Counted from the first letter of the stretch, positions 33,480 through 43,351 are shown. The stretch: DNA of 64,000 nucleotides from Stutzerimonas stutzeri (GCA_002387205.1 DGLA01000004.1:30101-94100), one strand, 5' to 3'. Numbers and translations: made by a program. The notes: generated by a model from the letters alone, not told the origin.

Positions 33480-36086
33480 TCAGTTAGCGACGATGTTGAC
33501 CAGCTTGCCCGGCACCACGATGACCTTGCGAATCGTCAGGCCCTCGGTGAAACGCACCACGTTTTCATTGGCCCGCGCGCTGGCTTCGACGTCTTCGCGA
33601 GAGGCGCTGGCCGGTACTTCGATCTGTCCGCGCAGCTTGCCGTTGACCTGCACCACCAGGGTCAGGTTGTCCTGCACCAGAGCCGCTTCGTCGACCGTCG
33701 GCCAGCATGCATCGATGATGGCGTCGGCATGGCCGAGGTTCTGCCAGAGCTGGTGGCAGATGTGTGGTGTGATCGGTGCCAGCAGCAGGGCGACGGTTTC
33801 CAGGCCTTCGTGCATCAGCGCGCGATCCTGCTCGCTGCTGGTGGCGGCCTTTTCCAGCACGTTCATCAGGGTCATGACCTGGGCGATGGCGGTGTTGAAC
33901 TTGTGGTGCTGCCCGACATCCTGGCTGGCCTGCTTGATTGCCAGATGGATGGCGCGGCGCACGGCCTTCTGCGTATCGTCGAGGCTGGCGACATCAGGCT
34001 TGCCAACAGTGCCGGCGCTGACATGGGCGTGGGCCAGGCGCCACACGCGACGCAGGAAGCGGCTCGCACCTTCGACGCCGGAGTCAGACCATTCCAGGCT
34101 CATGTCCGGCGGCGAGGCGAACATCATGAACAGGCGGCAGGTGTCGGCGCCGTAGGTGTCGATCATCGCTTGCGGGTCGACGCCGTTGTTCTTCGACTTG
34201 GACATCTTCTCGGTGCCGCCGATTTCCACCGGCAGACCGTCGCTGGCCAGCTTGGCGCCAATGACCTTGGCCTTGGCATCGCGCTCGACGATGACGTCGG
34301 CCGGGTTGAACCAGTCCTTGCCGCCGTTTTCCAGGGTGCGGTAGTAGGTGTCGGCAATCACCATGCCCTGGGTGAGCAGATTCTTGAACGGCTCGTTGGA
34401 GCTGACCAGGCCTTCATCGCGCATCAATTTGTGGAAGAAACGCGCATAAAGCAGGTGCAGGATCGCGTGTTCGATACCACCGATGTACTGGTCAACCGGC
34501 AACCAGTGGTTGGCCGCGGCTGGGTCGACCATCCCCTGATCGTAATGGGGTGAGGCGTAGCGGGCGAAGTACCAGGACGACTCGACAAAGGTGTCCATGG
34601 TGTCGGTTTCGCGCTTGGCAGGGGCGCCGCATTTCGGGCAGCTGCACTCGTAGAATTCCGGCATCCTGGCCAGCGGCGAGCCGGCGCCATCCGGCACTAC
34701 GTCTTCGGGCAGCACCACCGGCAGCTGGTCTTCCGGCACCGGCACGTCACCGCAGCTTTCACAGTGGATGATCGGGATCGGGCAGCCCCAGTAGCGCTGG
34801 CGGCTGATGCCCCAGTCGCGCAGGCGGAACTGGGTACGCGCCTGGCCGAGGCCTTTGCGCTGCAACGCGACTTCCATGGCATCGAAGGCGCCGTTGAAGT
34901 CCAGCCCGTCGAAATCGCCAGAGTTGATCAGCTCGCCGTGTTCGCCATAGGCATCGTTCCAGGGCGCGGGAGTCTGGTCACCGGCACTGGTACGCACCAC
35001 CGGCTTGATCGGCAGGCTGTACTTGGTTGCAAAGGCAAAGTCTCGCTCGTCGTGGGCCGGCACGGCCATCACAGCGCCTTCGCCATAATTCATCAGCACG
35101 TAGTTGGCGACCCATACCGGCAGCAGCTCGCCAGTGAGTGGGTGCTGTACCTTCAGAGCCGTGGCAAGGCCTTTCTTTTCCTGGGTTGCGATATCGGCTT
35201 CTGCGACGCCGCCGCGTTTGCACTCGTCAATGAACGCCTGCAATTCGGGGTTGTTCTGGGCTGCGAGGGTGGCAAGCGGATGTTCGGCCGCCACGGCGAC
35301 ATAAGTGGCGCCCATCAGGGTATCGGGGCGGGTGGTGAACACCTTCATCACGCCTTCGCTGCCGATACTGGCGACGTCGTACGGGAAGCTGATCTCCATC
35401 CCGCGCGACTTGCCGATCCAGTTGCGCTGCATGGTCTTGACCTGTTCCGGCCAGCCATCCAGCTCGTCGAGACTCTCCAGGAGCTCATCGGCGTAGGCCG
35501 TGATCTTGAAGTAGTACATGGGGATTTCGCGCTTTTCGATTAGCGCGCCGGAACGCCAGCCGCGGCCGTCGATGACCTGCTCGTTGGCCAGTACGGTCTG
35601 GTCGACGGGGTCCCAGTTGACGGTGCCGTTCTTGCGGTAGATCACGCCCTTTTCATACAGGCGGGTGAACAGCCACTGTTCCCAACGGTAGTAGTCGGGT
35701 TTGCAGGTGGTGACTTCACGCGTCCAGTCGACGGCCAGGCCCAGGCTCTTCAGCTGGGTGCGCATATAGTCGATGTTTTCGTAGGTCCACTTGGCCGGCG
35801 CGACCTTGTTTTTCATCGCCGCGTTTTCAGCCGGCATGCCGAACGCGTCCCAGCCCATGGGCTGCAGCACGTTCTTGCCCTGCATACGCTGGTAGCGGGC
35901 GATCACGTCGCCAATGGTGTAGTTGCGCACGTGGCCCATGTGCAGCTTGCCGCTGGGGTAGGGAAACATAGACAGGCAATAGAAGGTGTCCTTGCCTGGC
36001 TGTTCGCTTACTTCAAAGGATTTCTGCGCGTCCCAGTGGGACTGCGCGGCGGCTTCGATTTCGCGGGGCTGATACTGTTCGTGCAT
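33480..36086 (-). CDS. leuS: Leucyl-tRNA synthetase
   Basis: An 868-residue class I aminoacyl-tRNA synthetase. HIGH motif variant is in YPSGKLHMGHVRNY (about residues 42-55), and KMSKS is in EKMSKSKNNGVDP (about 625). The large CP1 editing insert includes MGATYVAVAAEHPLA. A zinc-binding cluster is visible in ECSCPKCGAPAKRETD (about 485). The first gene of the leuS-lptE-holA run; the 254-bp gap upstream holds divergent promoters with the YbeL-like gene, but no element clear enough to assign. Confidence 0.98.
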   Translation of the reverse strand: MHEQYQPREIEAAAQSHWDAQKSFEVSEQPGKDTFYCLSMFPYPSGKLHMGHVRNYTIGDVIARYQRMQGKNVLQPMGWDAFGMPAENAAMKNKVAPAKWTYENIDYMRTQLKSLGLAVDWTREVTTCKPDYYRWEQWLFTRLYEKGVIYRKNGTVNWDPVDQTVLANEQVIDGRGWRSGALIEKREIPMYYFKITAYADELLESLDELDGWPEQVKTMQRNWIGKSRGMEISFPYDVASIGSEGVMKVFTTRPDTLMGATYVAVAAEHPLATLAAQNNPELQAFIDECKRGGVAEADIATQEKKGLATALKVQHPLTGELLPVWVANYVLMNYGEGAVMAVPAHDERDFAFATKYSLPIKPVVRTSAGDQTPAPWNDAYGEHGELINSGDFDGLDFNGAFDAMEVALQRKGLGQARTQFRLRDWGISRQRYWGCPIPIIHCESCGDVPVPEDQLPVVLPEDVVPDGAGSPLARMPEFYECSCPKCGAPAKRETDTMDTFVESSWYFARYASPHYDQGMVDPAAANHWLPVDQYIGGIEHAILHLLYARFFHKLMRDEGLVSSNEPFKNLLTQGMVIADTYYRTLENGGKDWFNPADVIVERDAKAKVIGAKLASDGLPVEIGGTEKMSKSKNNGVDPQAMIDTYGADTCRLFMMFASPPDMSLEWSDSGVEGASRFLRRVWRLAHAHVSAGTVGKPDVASLDDTQKAVRRAIHLAIKQASQDVGQHHKFNTAIAQVMTLMNVLEKAATSSEQDRALMHEGLETVALLLAPITPHICHQLWQNLGHADAIIDACWPTVDEAALVQDNLTLVVQVNGKLRGQIEVPASASREDVEASARANENVVRFTEGLTIRKVIVVPGKLVNIVAN

Positions 36087-36340
36087 GGCTACTGGCGTTG
36101 GAATGGGGGCTGGCTGCTCGCCTGGCGGCTCGGGCTAGGGTGTTGCTGGTCGGGACCTGCAATACCGCGGCGCAACGGGCCGGAAACGAACGCATGGAAG
36201 CGCCGTAGCATACATGACCCCCCGCGACCGAGGGAAACCTGATTTGCCGGTGGAGCACGGCCCCGTTGGTCGCAGCCCTCGTCGTCCTCCTGGTCTGAGC
36301 TACGCTTGTACAGGGGGCGGGACGAACGAAGAGGTGAAAC

Positions 36341-36793
36341 ATGGGCAAAGAACAGCAGGCAGACGAGGGCAACCTGTACGGGCGGGTGCTGCAGCGGCTG
36401 ACCGTGGCGCTGGAAGAGGCGGAGCGGAGCGCGGGAGGCAAGCCCGGTGGTGCGACCGAGCTGGAAGTGGGCGGGCTGACGCCGGCTGAGTTCGATCTGA
36501 TCCGTGCCTATCTGCAACAGGATTCGCAATGGCTGTCCGGCTGGCACGCGGCGGCCGAGGAGCAGGCCCAGTTGGACCGCCAGGCAGCGCGACCGGCATT
36601 GCGCAACGTGCTGCGGCATCATTCCGGCAAGCGCTGCAAGCAGAGTCCGCCGGCGCTGCAGCAATCCATGACCTGCGCCCTCTGTGGTGCAGCTGCGCAC
36701 TGGCCGGAAGGTGCCGGCGTGGTCGCCTGCTCAGCATGCGGCTCGCAGCTGCTCCGCGCGAGACAGCGGTTGCATACCTACCCAAAGCATTGA
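36341..36793 (+). CDS. YbeL-like zinc-ribbon protein
   Basis: A 150-residue protein with a charged helical N-terminal part and a C-terminal zinc ribbon: two CxxC pairs in TCALCGAAAHW and ACSACGSQLL (about 112-135). It resembles the DUF1451/YbeL family, which in E. coli also lies next to leuS. Function unknown. The ribosome site AGAGGTG lies just before the ATG. Confidence 0.8.
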   Translation: MGKEQQADEGNLYGRVLQRLTVALEEAERSAGGKPGGATELEVGGLTPAEFDLIRAYLQQDSQWLSGWHAAAEEQAQLDRQAARPALRNVLRHHSGKRCKQSPPALQQSMTCALCGAAAHWPEGAGVVACSACGSQLLRARQRLHTYPKH

Positions 36794-36864
36794 CGGCATC
36801 CGCGCTGCCGACAAGCGGACGCCTTGGCAGGTAAAGTGGCAGCGACCGACTTCCGGAGCTGCAT

Positions 36865-37635
36865 ATGCCGATTCGCTACTTATTCAAACAATTGCTGCTA
36901 CCGCCAGGCGGCCTGCTCCTGCTGCTGCTGGCTGCCTGGTGGCTGCGGCGACGCGCGCCACGGCTGGCGGCGCTCTGCTTCGTACTGGGGTTTGGCGGGC
37001 TGTGGCTGATGAGCCTGCCAGTGACTGTGGAACGGGCGGCGCGGATGATCGAAAGCGAAGTGGCGCTGGATCGATCGCAGTGGCGTGACCTCGGCCAGCG
37101 GGCGCAGGCGATCGTGGTGCTTGGTGCTGGACGTGAACAGTCCGATCCTGCGTGGGGGGCAGATCAGCCCAGTCATATCGCGCTCGAACGGCTGCGCTAT
37201 GCCTCCCGCTTGGCGGAGGCCTCGGGCTTGCCAATCCTCGCCAGTGGAGGGCTGCATTACGGCGAGCCTCCGAGCGAAGCGCTGCTGGCTGCCGAGGCGC
37301 TGCAGCGCGATTTCGCCACTGAGACCCGATGGCTGGAGGAGCGTAGCCGCACTACCTGGGAGAACGCGTTGTACAGCGCTGAAATCCTGAAGAAGGCCGG
37401 CATCGAACGGATCGTACTGGTGACCTCGGCCTCGCACATGCCCAGGTCACGATGGTGCTTCGAAGAGGTAGGCCTGGAGGTGATCGCAGCGCCCGTGGGG
37501 TTCGTCGGCGTGCCCAATGGGCGACCTTTCGGGGGGTGGCTGCCGGAGTCGAAAGCCGTCTGGCAGAACGGCATGCTGCTCAACGAGGCGGTCGGCATGC
37601 TGGTCTATCCATGGGTGTATGGGGGGGAAGCTTGA
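36865..37635 (+). CDS. YdcF/ElyC family (DUF218) membrane protein
   Basis: A 256-residue protein with two N-terminal membrane helices (LPPGGLLLLLLAAWWL and LAALCFVLGFGGLWLMSL) and a DUF218 domain. AIVVLGAGREQSDPAW, LPILASGGLHYGEPPSEALLAAEAL, EERSRTTWENALYSAEIL and LVTSASHMPRSRWCFEEVGL are the family blocks. In E. coli, ElyC (YcbC) and YdcF affect envelope polysaccharide metabolism; the biochemical activity is not settled. Its last codons and stop fall inside a heptamer array (37627-37658). The gene is convergent with lnt. Confidence 0.85.
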   Translation: MPIRYLFKQLLLPPGGLLLLLLAAWWLRRRAPRLAALCFVLGFGGLWLMSLPVTVERAARMIESEVALDRSQWRDLGQRAQAIVVLGAGREQSDPAWGADQPSHIALERLRYASRLAEASGLPILASGGLHYGEPPSEALLAAEALQRDFATETRWLEERSRTTWENALYSAEILKKAGIERIVLVTSASHMPRSRWCFEEVGLEVIAAPVGFVGVPNGRPFGGWLPESKAVWQNGMLLNEAVGMLVYPWVYGGEA

Positions 37636-37658
37636 AGCCTGAAGCTTGAACCTCAAGC
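37627..37658 (+). repeat. Heptamer array (GAAGCTT / GAAGCCT) across the ydcF-like stop
   Basis: Four heptamers: GAAGCTT, GAAGCCT, GAAGCTT, GAACCTC. The stop TGA at 37633-37635 lies at the border of units one and two, so the array begins in the gene's last two codons. Sense and spacing match the arrays after orn and fimX. Confidence 0.8.
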
Positions 37659-37765
37659 GGCTCTGCTCCTGTGGTAGCGGTCTGATCGCGATTGGCGGTG
37701 GGCAGGGCTCATCGCGGTAGCCCGATCGCAGCCAAAGCCCCTCGACAAGGCCCGCTACGCTATCG

Positions 37766-37791
37766 CCCAGCCTCCAGCCTCCAGCCTCCAG
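37766..37791 (-). repeat. Heptamer array (CCTCCAG) abutting the lnt stop
   Basis: Three perfect CCTCCAG units preceded by a partial CCCAG, ending one base before the lnt stop codon at 37793-37795. On the lnt coding strand it reads CTGGAGG units right after TAA. It faces the ydcF-side array across a 107-bp spacer that also holds short GTAGCGG / CCGCTAC inverted arms. Confidence 0.85.
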
Positions 37792-37792
37792 T

Positions 37793-39310
37793 TTAAGGCT
37801 TCCCCTTGCCCCGCCTGACCACACCCACCACCAGCAGCAACCCGCAGAGCCCGATCAAAGGCCAGGAGCGCCAACGCAGGTAGGGCGTCAGCCCTTGCAT
37901 GGGGGTGACCTCACCATAGAGCACGGTTTCCTCGAACGCCGGGATCCGTTCGGTGATCTGACCGTGTGGGTCGATCAATACCGTAACGCCGTTGTTGGTC
38001 GCACGGATCATCCAGCGACCGGCCTCCAGCGCTCGCATCTGCGCCATTTGCAGGTGCTGCAACGGGCCGATGGAGTGCCCGAACCAGGCGTCGTTGCTGA
38101 CGGTGAGCAGGATGTCGCTCTGCGCGGCGAGACTGGCGGCAAATTCCGGGTACACGACCTCGTAGCAGATGAATGGCGCGATCTGGTAACCCTTGGCCTG
38201 CAGCAGCGCCTGTTCCGGCGTGCCGCGGGCGAAGTCAGACATGGGCAGGTCAAAGAAGGCGATCAGGCCACGTAAGATGTCCTGCAGTGGCACGTACTCG
38301 CCGAAGGGAACCAGTTTCTGCTTCAGGTAGGTGCCCCTGGCATCGCCAGCGGTGGTCAGGCCGTTGTAATAACGCAGCTCACCCTCGGCGTTGGGCTGGC
38401 GCACGGGCACGCCGGTGATCAGCGCCGACTGACGGTCCTGGGCGAAACGGCTCATCATCGTCAGATAGCCTTCAGCATGTTCCTTGAGGATCGGCACGGC
38501 GGTTTCGGGCCAGACGATCAGATCGGCCGGCCGGCTACGGAAGGTCATGTCGCGGTAGAGCAGCAGCTGCATCTCCAGCTTCTTCGGGTCCCACTTGATG
38601 CTCTGGGCGACATTGCCCTGCATCGCAGCCACCGTGAGGGGTTCGGCCTTGGCGGTGGTCCAGGCGTGACGGCCCAGACCCAGTGCGCCCCCCCAGACGG
38701 CAATCATCAGCACCAGCGCGCCGACCAGCGCCGTCCGTTGACGGAACAGTTTTGGCAACTCGACCAGCAGGGTTGCAGTCAGCGCCAGCATGAAGGTAAG
38801 CAGCCAGACGCCACCAAGCGGTGCGAGCCCGGCCAGCGGGCCCTCCAGCTGGCTATAACCGGCATACAGCCAGGGGAAACCGGTCAGCACCCAGCCACGC
38901 AGCGCATCCATGGCGAGCCACAGCGCGGAGAAAAGCAGTGCGTTGAGCAGAGGCGCTGCTTCCTGCCGAAGCCAGCGGCTCCAGACCCAGCCCAGCAAGG
39001 CAGGGAACAGGGCCAGGCCGGCCACGAAGCCAAGGGTCAGCACGCCGGCCAGGATCGGCGGTGCCGCGCCGAAATCATGAATGCTGACGTACACCCAGCT
39101 GACGCCCGAGGCGAACAGGCCGAAACCGTAGCACCAGCCACGTCCGGCTGCCTGTTTCGGCGCCAGATCACCCAGGCCGAGATAGATCAGGCCGATCGAC
39201 AGCAGGGCCAGCGGCCAGATATCGAACGGGGCAAGCGACAGGGTGGTCAGGGCGCCGGCAACGAGCGCCAGCAGGTTGCCCGGCCAGCCGGGGCGGGTGA
39301 TCCAGCGCAT
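37793..39310 (-). CDS. lnt: Apolipoprotein N-acyltransferase
   Basis: A 505-residue inner-membrane enzyme that adds the third acyl chain to lipoproteins. About six to seven N-terminal membrane helices (1-210) precede a carbon-nitrogen hydrolase domain. Catalytic triad: glutamate in IVWPETAVPIL (about 270), lysine in LKQKLVPFGEYVP (about 337) and cysteine in IAPFICYEVVYP (about 390). A C-terminal helix and basic tail (VVRRGKGKP) close the protein. It follows corC, as in E. coli and P. aeruginosa. Confidence 0.96.
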   Translation of the reverse strand: MRWITRPGWPGNLLALVAGALTTLSLAPFDIWPLALLSIGLIYLGLGDLAPKQAAGRGWCYGFGLFASGVSWVYVSIHDFGAAPPILAGVLTLGFVAGLALFPALLGWVWSRWLRQEAAPLLNALLFSALWLAMDALRGWVLTGFPWLYAGYSQLEGPLAGLAPLGGVWLLTFMLALTATLLVELPKLFRQRTALVGALVLMIAVWGGALGLGRHAWTTAKAEPLTVAAMQGNVAQSIKWDPKKLEMQLLLYRDMTFRSRPADLIVWPETAVPILKEHAEGYLTMMSRFAQDRQSALITGVPVRQPNAEGELRYYNGLTTAGDARGTYLKQKLVPFGEYVPLQDILRGLIAFFDLPMSDFARGTPEQALLQAKGYQIAPFICYEVVYPEFAASLAAQSDILLTVSNDAWFGHSIGPLQHLQMAQMRALEAGRWMIRATNNGVTVLIDPHGQITERIPAFEETVLYGEVTPMQGLTPYLRWRSWPLIGLCGLLLVVGVVRRGKGKP

Positions 39311-39403
39311 GGGGTTTCCTTGGAAATCGCCGCCGGTACGGTGTCCGGCGGCGGGAATACGGAGCGCAAGAGTCTACCGAAGGTTTCGGCGTGCCGGCAG
39401 AGC

Positions 39404-40252
39404 CTAGCGACTTTCCGTTTGGGTACGGGTCAGGCGCAGCATGTGGACGCGGCGACTGTCGGCGTTCAGTACACGGAAGCGGAAACCGTCTATTTCGGTG
39501 ACCTCGTTCCGCTTGGGCAGGTGCCCGAAGGTACTCATGACCAGCCCGGCTACGGTGTCGAATTCTTCGTCGGGAAACTCGCTGCCGAAGAATTCGTTGA
39601 AACTGTCGATCGGTGTCAGCGCCTTTACCAGGAAGTCGCCGCTGGGCAGTGGGCGGATATAGCTGTCTTCCTCGATGTCATGCTCGTCCTCGATATCGCC
39701 GACGATCTGTTCGAGTACGTCTTCGATGGTCACCAGCCCGGCAACACCGCCGTATTCGTCAATGACGATGGCCATGTGGCTGTGATTGGCCCGGAATTCT
39801 CGCAACAGCACGTTCAAACGCTTGGACTCGGGCACGAAGGTGGCGGGGCGCAGCAGATCCTTGATATCGAAGTTCTGCTGGTCGTCCTGCAGGATCAGCG
39901 GCAGCAGATCCTTGGCCAGCAACACGCCGATCACCTCGTCGAGGCTGTCGCCCACTACCGGATAGCGCGAATGCGCGGCGGAGATGATCGCCGGCAGGAA
40001 GTCCTTTGGCGGCTGGTCGGCGCGGATGCTCATCACCTGCGAGCGCGGCACCATGATGTCGCGCACCTGCAGGTCGGCGACCTGGATGGCGCCCTCGACA
40101 ATCGCCAGGGCTTCATTGTCGAGCAGTTTGTTCTGGTGGGCGCCGCGCAGTACATCAAGCAGCTCCTCACGATTTTTCGGCTCATGGGCAAAAGCCTGGG
40201 TGATTTTTCCTAACCACGACTTCTGCCCGTTGCTCGATCGGTCTTCACTCAT
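39404..40252 (-). CDS. corC: CorC/YbeX CBS-domain protein
   Basis: A 282-residue protein with two CBS domains (about 65-185; VRDIMVPRSQVMSIR, GVLLAKDLLPLIL, HMAIVIDEYGGVAGLVTIEDVLEQIVGDIEDEHD) and a C-terminal CorC/HlyC domain (about 200-275, DFLVKALTPIDSFNEFF). There is no N-terminal membrane domain, so this is the short cytosolic form. In enterobacteria CorC was linked to magnesium and cobalt efflux. It lies in the ybeZ-ybeY-corC-lnt run, which joins RNA metabolism and envelope genes. Confidence 0.93.
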   Translation of the reverse strand: MSEDRSSNGQKSWLGKITQAFAHEPKNREELLDVLRGAHQNKLLDNEALAIVEGAIQVADLQVRDIMVPRSQVMSIRADQPPKDFLPAIISAAHSRYPVVGDSLDEVIGVLLAKDLLPLILQDDQQNFDIKDLLRPATFVPESKRLNVLLREFRANHSHMAIVIDEYGGVAGLVTIEDVLEQIVGDIEDEHDIEEDSYIRPLPSGDFLVKALTPIDSFNEFFGSEFPDEEFDTVAGLVMSTFGHLPKRNEVTEIDGFRFRVLNADSRRVHMLRLTRTQTESR

Positions 40253-40288
40253 GTCTTTGACTCAATGGTCCTTGCTGTGCCCTTGGGG

Positions 40289-40741
40289 CTATTCGCCGGC
40301 ATACGGGTCGGGGTGACCCAGTTCAGCCAGCAGTTGACGTTCGAGGCTTTCCATTTCTTCGGCCTCCTCGTCGTCGATGTGATCGTAGCCAAGCAGGTGC
40401 AGGCAGCCATGGATCACCAGGTGGGCCCAGTGCGCCTGCAGCGCCTTACCCTGCTCGACCGCCTCGCGCTCGACCACCGGTACGCAAATCACCAGGTCGC
40501 CCAGCAACGGGATGTCGAGCAATTCCTCAGGTACATCAGCCGGGAAGGACAGCACGTTGGTGGCGTAATCCTTCTGCCGCCAGGTGCGATTCAGCTCGCG
40601 ACCTTCGTCTTCGTCAACCAGGCGGATGGTCAGCTCGGAATCGCCCTGGCGCTGCCTTAACGCCAGCTCGCACCAGCGGCGCAGATCAGCTTCATCCGGA
40701 ACGGCACCGCCAGTTGCGTTTTGCAGGTCGAGTTCAATCAC
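40289..40741 (-). CDS. ybeY: Endoribonuclease YbeY
   Basis: A 150-residue single-strand-specific endoribonuclease needed for 16S rRNA maturation and 70S quality control. The zinc site is the H3-type motif in HLVIHGCLHLLGYDHIDDEEA (about 110-130), with three histidines. The N-terminal part has LTIRLVDEDEGRELNRTWR. Its start overlaps the end of ybeZ by 8 bp, so the two are translated together. Confidence 0.96.
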   Translation of the reverse strand: MIELDLQNATGGAVPDEADLRRWCELALRQRQGDSELTIRLVDEDEGRELNRTWRQKDYATNVLSFPADVPEELLDIPLLGDLVICVPVVEREAVEQGKALQAHWAHLVIHGCLHLLGYDHIDDEEAEEMESLERQLLAELGHPDPYAGE

Positions 40742-41738
40742 CGCGGTTGTCCTGCGATGAACGATTACCTTGGCCCTGGTTGCCTTCGAAGGCCTCGTAC
40801 GCCTCGACGATGCGTTGCACCAATGGGTGACGCACTACGTCCTTCGGCTTGAAGTGCGTGAAACTGATGCCATTGACCTCCCTGAGCACTTCGATCACAT
40901 GAGCGAGGCCGCTCTTGGTGCCTCGTGGCAGGTCCACCTGGGTGATGTCACCGGTGATGACCGCCGTTGAGCCAAAGCCGATGCGGGTGAGGAACATCTT
41001 CATCTGCTCGAGTGTGGTGTTCTGGCTCTCATCGAGGATGATGAAACTGTTGTTCAGGGTCCGGCCGCGCATGTAGGCCAGCGGCGCAATCTCGATGACC
41101 TGCTTCTCGATCAGCCGGGCGACCTGTTCAAACCCAAGCATCTCGTACAGGGCGTCATACAGCGGGCGCAGGTAGGGATCGATCTTCTGGGCCAGGTCGC
41201 CGGGCAGGAAGCCGAGCTTTTCGCCGGCCTCGACCGCCGGGCGCACCAGCAGGATGCGGCGAATCTGCTCGCGTTCCAGTGCGTCCACCGCACAGGCGAC
41301 GGCCAGGTAGGTTTTGCCGGTACCGGCCGGGCCGATGCCGAAGTTGATGTCGTTGTCGAGGATCGACTGCACGTAGCGCTGCTGGTTGACGCCGCGCGGG
41401 CGGATATTGCCCTTGCGGGTACGCAGCGAAATGTTCGGCGTGGTGGAGGAATTGTTCAGCTCCTCCATGGCCGATTCCTGCAGGAACAGATGAACCGTGT
41501 CAGGTGAGAGCTCGCTGCTCTTTGTTTCGCGGTACAGGCGTCGCAGGAGATGCTCGGCAGCCTGGGCCACGTCGGACGGGCCGACCAGCTCGAACTGGTT
41601 CCCGCGGTTGCGGATTTCCAGATCCAGCCGTTGCTCGATGAGGCGCAAGTGCTCGTCGAACTGGCCGCAAAGATTGGCGAAGCGGTTGGCTTCAAAGGGT
41701 TCGAGGGTGAAACGGTGATGTTCTGTAGGGGCGTTCAA
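40734..41738 (-). CDS. ybeZ: PhoH-family ATPase YbeZ
   Basis: A 334-residue PhoH-like P-loop protein. Walker A: GIGPAGTGKTYLAV (about 137-150); Walker B: SFIILDESQNTT (about 233). The N-terminal part (about 20-100) resembles a KH-like RNA-binding region. It is commonly paired with ybeY, and the two proteins interact in E. coli. The overlap here supports joint function in RNA processing. The C-terminal ~20 residues are polar and rich in Gln, Asn and Arg. Confidence 0.95.
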   Translation of the reverse strand: MNAPTEHHRFTLEPFEANRFANLCGQFDEHLRLIEQRLDLEIRNRGNQFELVGPSDVAQAAEHLLRRLYRETKSSELSPDTVHLFLQESAMEELNNSSTTPNISLRTRKGNIRPRGVNQQRYVQSILDNDINFGIGPAGTGKTYLAVACAVDALEREQIRRILLVRPAVEAGEKLGFLPGDLAQKIDPYLRPLYDALYEMLGFEQVARLIEKQVIEIAPLAYMRGRTLNNSFIILDESQNTTLEQMKMFLTRIGFGSTAVITGDITQVDLPRGTKSGLAHVIEVLREVNGISFTHFKPKDVVRHPLVQRIVEAYEAFEGNQGQGNRSSQDNRGD

Positions 41739-41880
41739 GGGCTTTTAGTTGACCTGCTTTGCATGAAGATGTGGTGAGGATAGCGCCGTGAGATGAAAAA
41801 AGCAGCGGCGCGCCGGTGCTTGAGACCCCGGGCAAAAGCACGGCTGGGGCTTCCAGCGATCAGCCGTGGTGATGCTTTGT

Positions 41881-43221
41881 TCAGCTTGCGACCTGCTCCA
41901 GCAGCGTTCCACGCAACGAGTGCGGCAGCGCATCGTCAATGTGCACATCCACAAACTGGCCAATCAGTCTCGGGTTGTTGCATCTGAAATTGACGATCCG
42001 GTTGTGCTCGGTGCGGCCCTGAAGCATGCCGGGGTCTTTCTTAGAGTAGTCCGTGACGAGAATGCGCTGGCGGGTGCCCACCATCCGTCGGCTGTTCTCG
42101 AAGCCTTGCTGGTTGATTCGTTGCTGGAGAACCGACAAGCGCTGTTTTTTCACCTCGTCCGGCGTTTCGTCGACCAGATCCGCAGCTGGTGTTCCGGGCC
42201 GCGAGCTGTAAACGAACGAGTAGGAGAAATCGAAGCCGATGTCCTCGATGAGTTTCATGGTCTGCTCGAAATCCTTGTCGGTTTCGCCAGGAAACCCAAC
42301 GATGAAGTCCGAGCTGATCAGGATGTCGGGCACTGCGGCCTTGAGCTTGCGGATGCGCGACTTGTATTCAAGGGCCGTGTGATTTCGCTTCATGCCGGCC
42401 AATACGCGATCGGAGCCTGACTGTACTGGCAGGTGCAGGTATCTCACCAGCTCAGGTACTTCGGCATGGGCCTGGATCAAGGCGTCGGAAAACTCCAGCG
42501 GATGGCTGGTGGTGTAGCGGATACGGTCGATGCCATCGACTGCCGCGACCACGCGGATCAGCTCTGCCAGGTCTGCCGTGCGGCCGTCGTGGGTCGCGCC
42601 GCGGTAACCGTTTACGTTCTGCCCCAGAAGCGTGACTTCGCGAACGCCGTTCTCGGCCAGGTGAATGACCTCGGCCAGCACGTCGTCAAAGGGGCGGCTG
42701 ACTTCTTCACCGCGGGTGTAGGGCACTACGCAGAACGTGCAGTACTTGCTGCAGCCTTCCATGACCGAGACGAAGGCGGTCGGCCCGTCGACACGCGGTT
42801 CGGGCAGGCGGTCAAACTTTTCGATCTCGGGGAAGGAAATGTCCACCTGCGGCTTTTTCGTGCTGCGCGCCGCATCGATCATTTCGGGCAGACGGTGCAG
42901 GGTCTGCGGGCCGAACACCACGTCGACGTAGGGCGCGCGGTCACGGATCGCCGCGCCTTCCTGGCTCGCCACGCAGCCCCCGACACCGATGACCAACTGT
43001 GGGTTGTCCAGCTTCAGCTCACGCCAGCGGCCCAATTGCGAAAAGACCTTTTCCTGGGCTTTTTCACGAATCGAACAGGTATTGAGCAGGATCACGTCGG
43101 CTTCCGCCGGATTCTCGGTGATCTCGAGAGGCTGCTGCTCGCCCAGCAGATCCACCATGCGCGAGCTGTCGTACTCGTTCATCTGGCAGCCATGGGTTTC
43201 GATATAGAGCTTGCGGGTCAT
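41881..43221 (-). CDS. miaB: tRNA-2-methylthio-N6-isopentenyladenosine synthase MiaB
   Basis: A 446-residue radical SAM methylthiotransferase that adds methylthio to A37 of tRNAs reading UNN codons. The N-terminal UPF0004 domain carries three cluster cysteines (THGCQMN, NTCSIRE, GGCVAS). The radical SAM motif is GCSKYCTFCVVPYTRG (about 154-169), and a C-terminal TRAM domain (about 380-443) binds tRNA. It is upstream of ybeZ on the same strand with a 142-bp gap, the usual order. Confidence 0.97.
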   Translation of the reverse strand: MTRKLYIETHGCQMNEYDSSRMVDLLGEQQPLEITENPAEADVILLNTCSIREKAQEKVFSQLGRWRELKLDNPQLVIGVGGCVASQEGAAIRDRAPYVDVVFGPQTLHRLPEMIDAARSTKKPQVDISFPEIEKFDRLPEPRVDGPTAFVSVMEGCSKYCTFCVVPYTRGEEVSRPFDDVLAEVIHLAENGVREVTLLGQNVNGYRGATHDGRTADLAELIRVVAAVDGIDRIRYTTSHPLEFSDALIQAHAEVPELVRYLHLPVQSGSDRVLAGMKRNHTALEYKSRIRKLKAAVPDILISSDFIVGFPGETDKDFEQTMKLIEDIGFDFSYSFVYSSRPGTPAADLVDETPDEVKKQRLSVLQQRINQQGFENSRRMVGTRQRILVTDYSKKDPGMLQGRTEHNRIVNFRCNNPRLIGQFVDVHIDDALPHSLRGTLLEQVAS

Positions 43222-43351
43222 GTCTCGGGCCGGCGTTGTGCAAAAAATGACCGGCGATTATATGCGGACGACGACCGCGTTTAAAGCATGCTGCGCAGGG
43301 GCACGGGTCTCAGGGAGACCTGACTGGGAAAGTCGCACCTCCCCTCACCGA

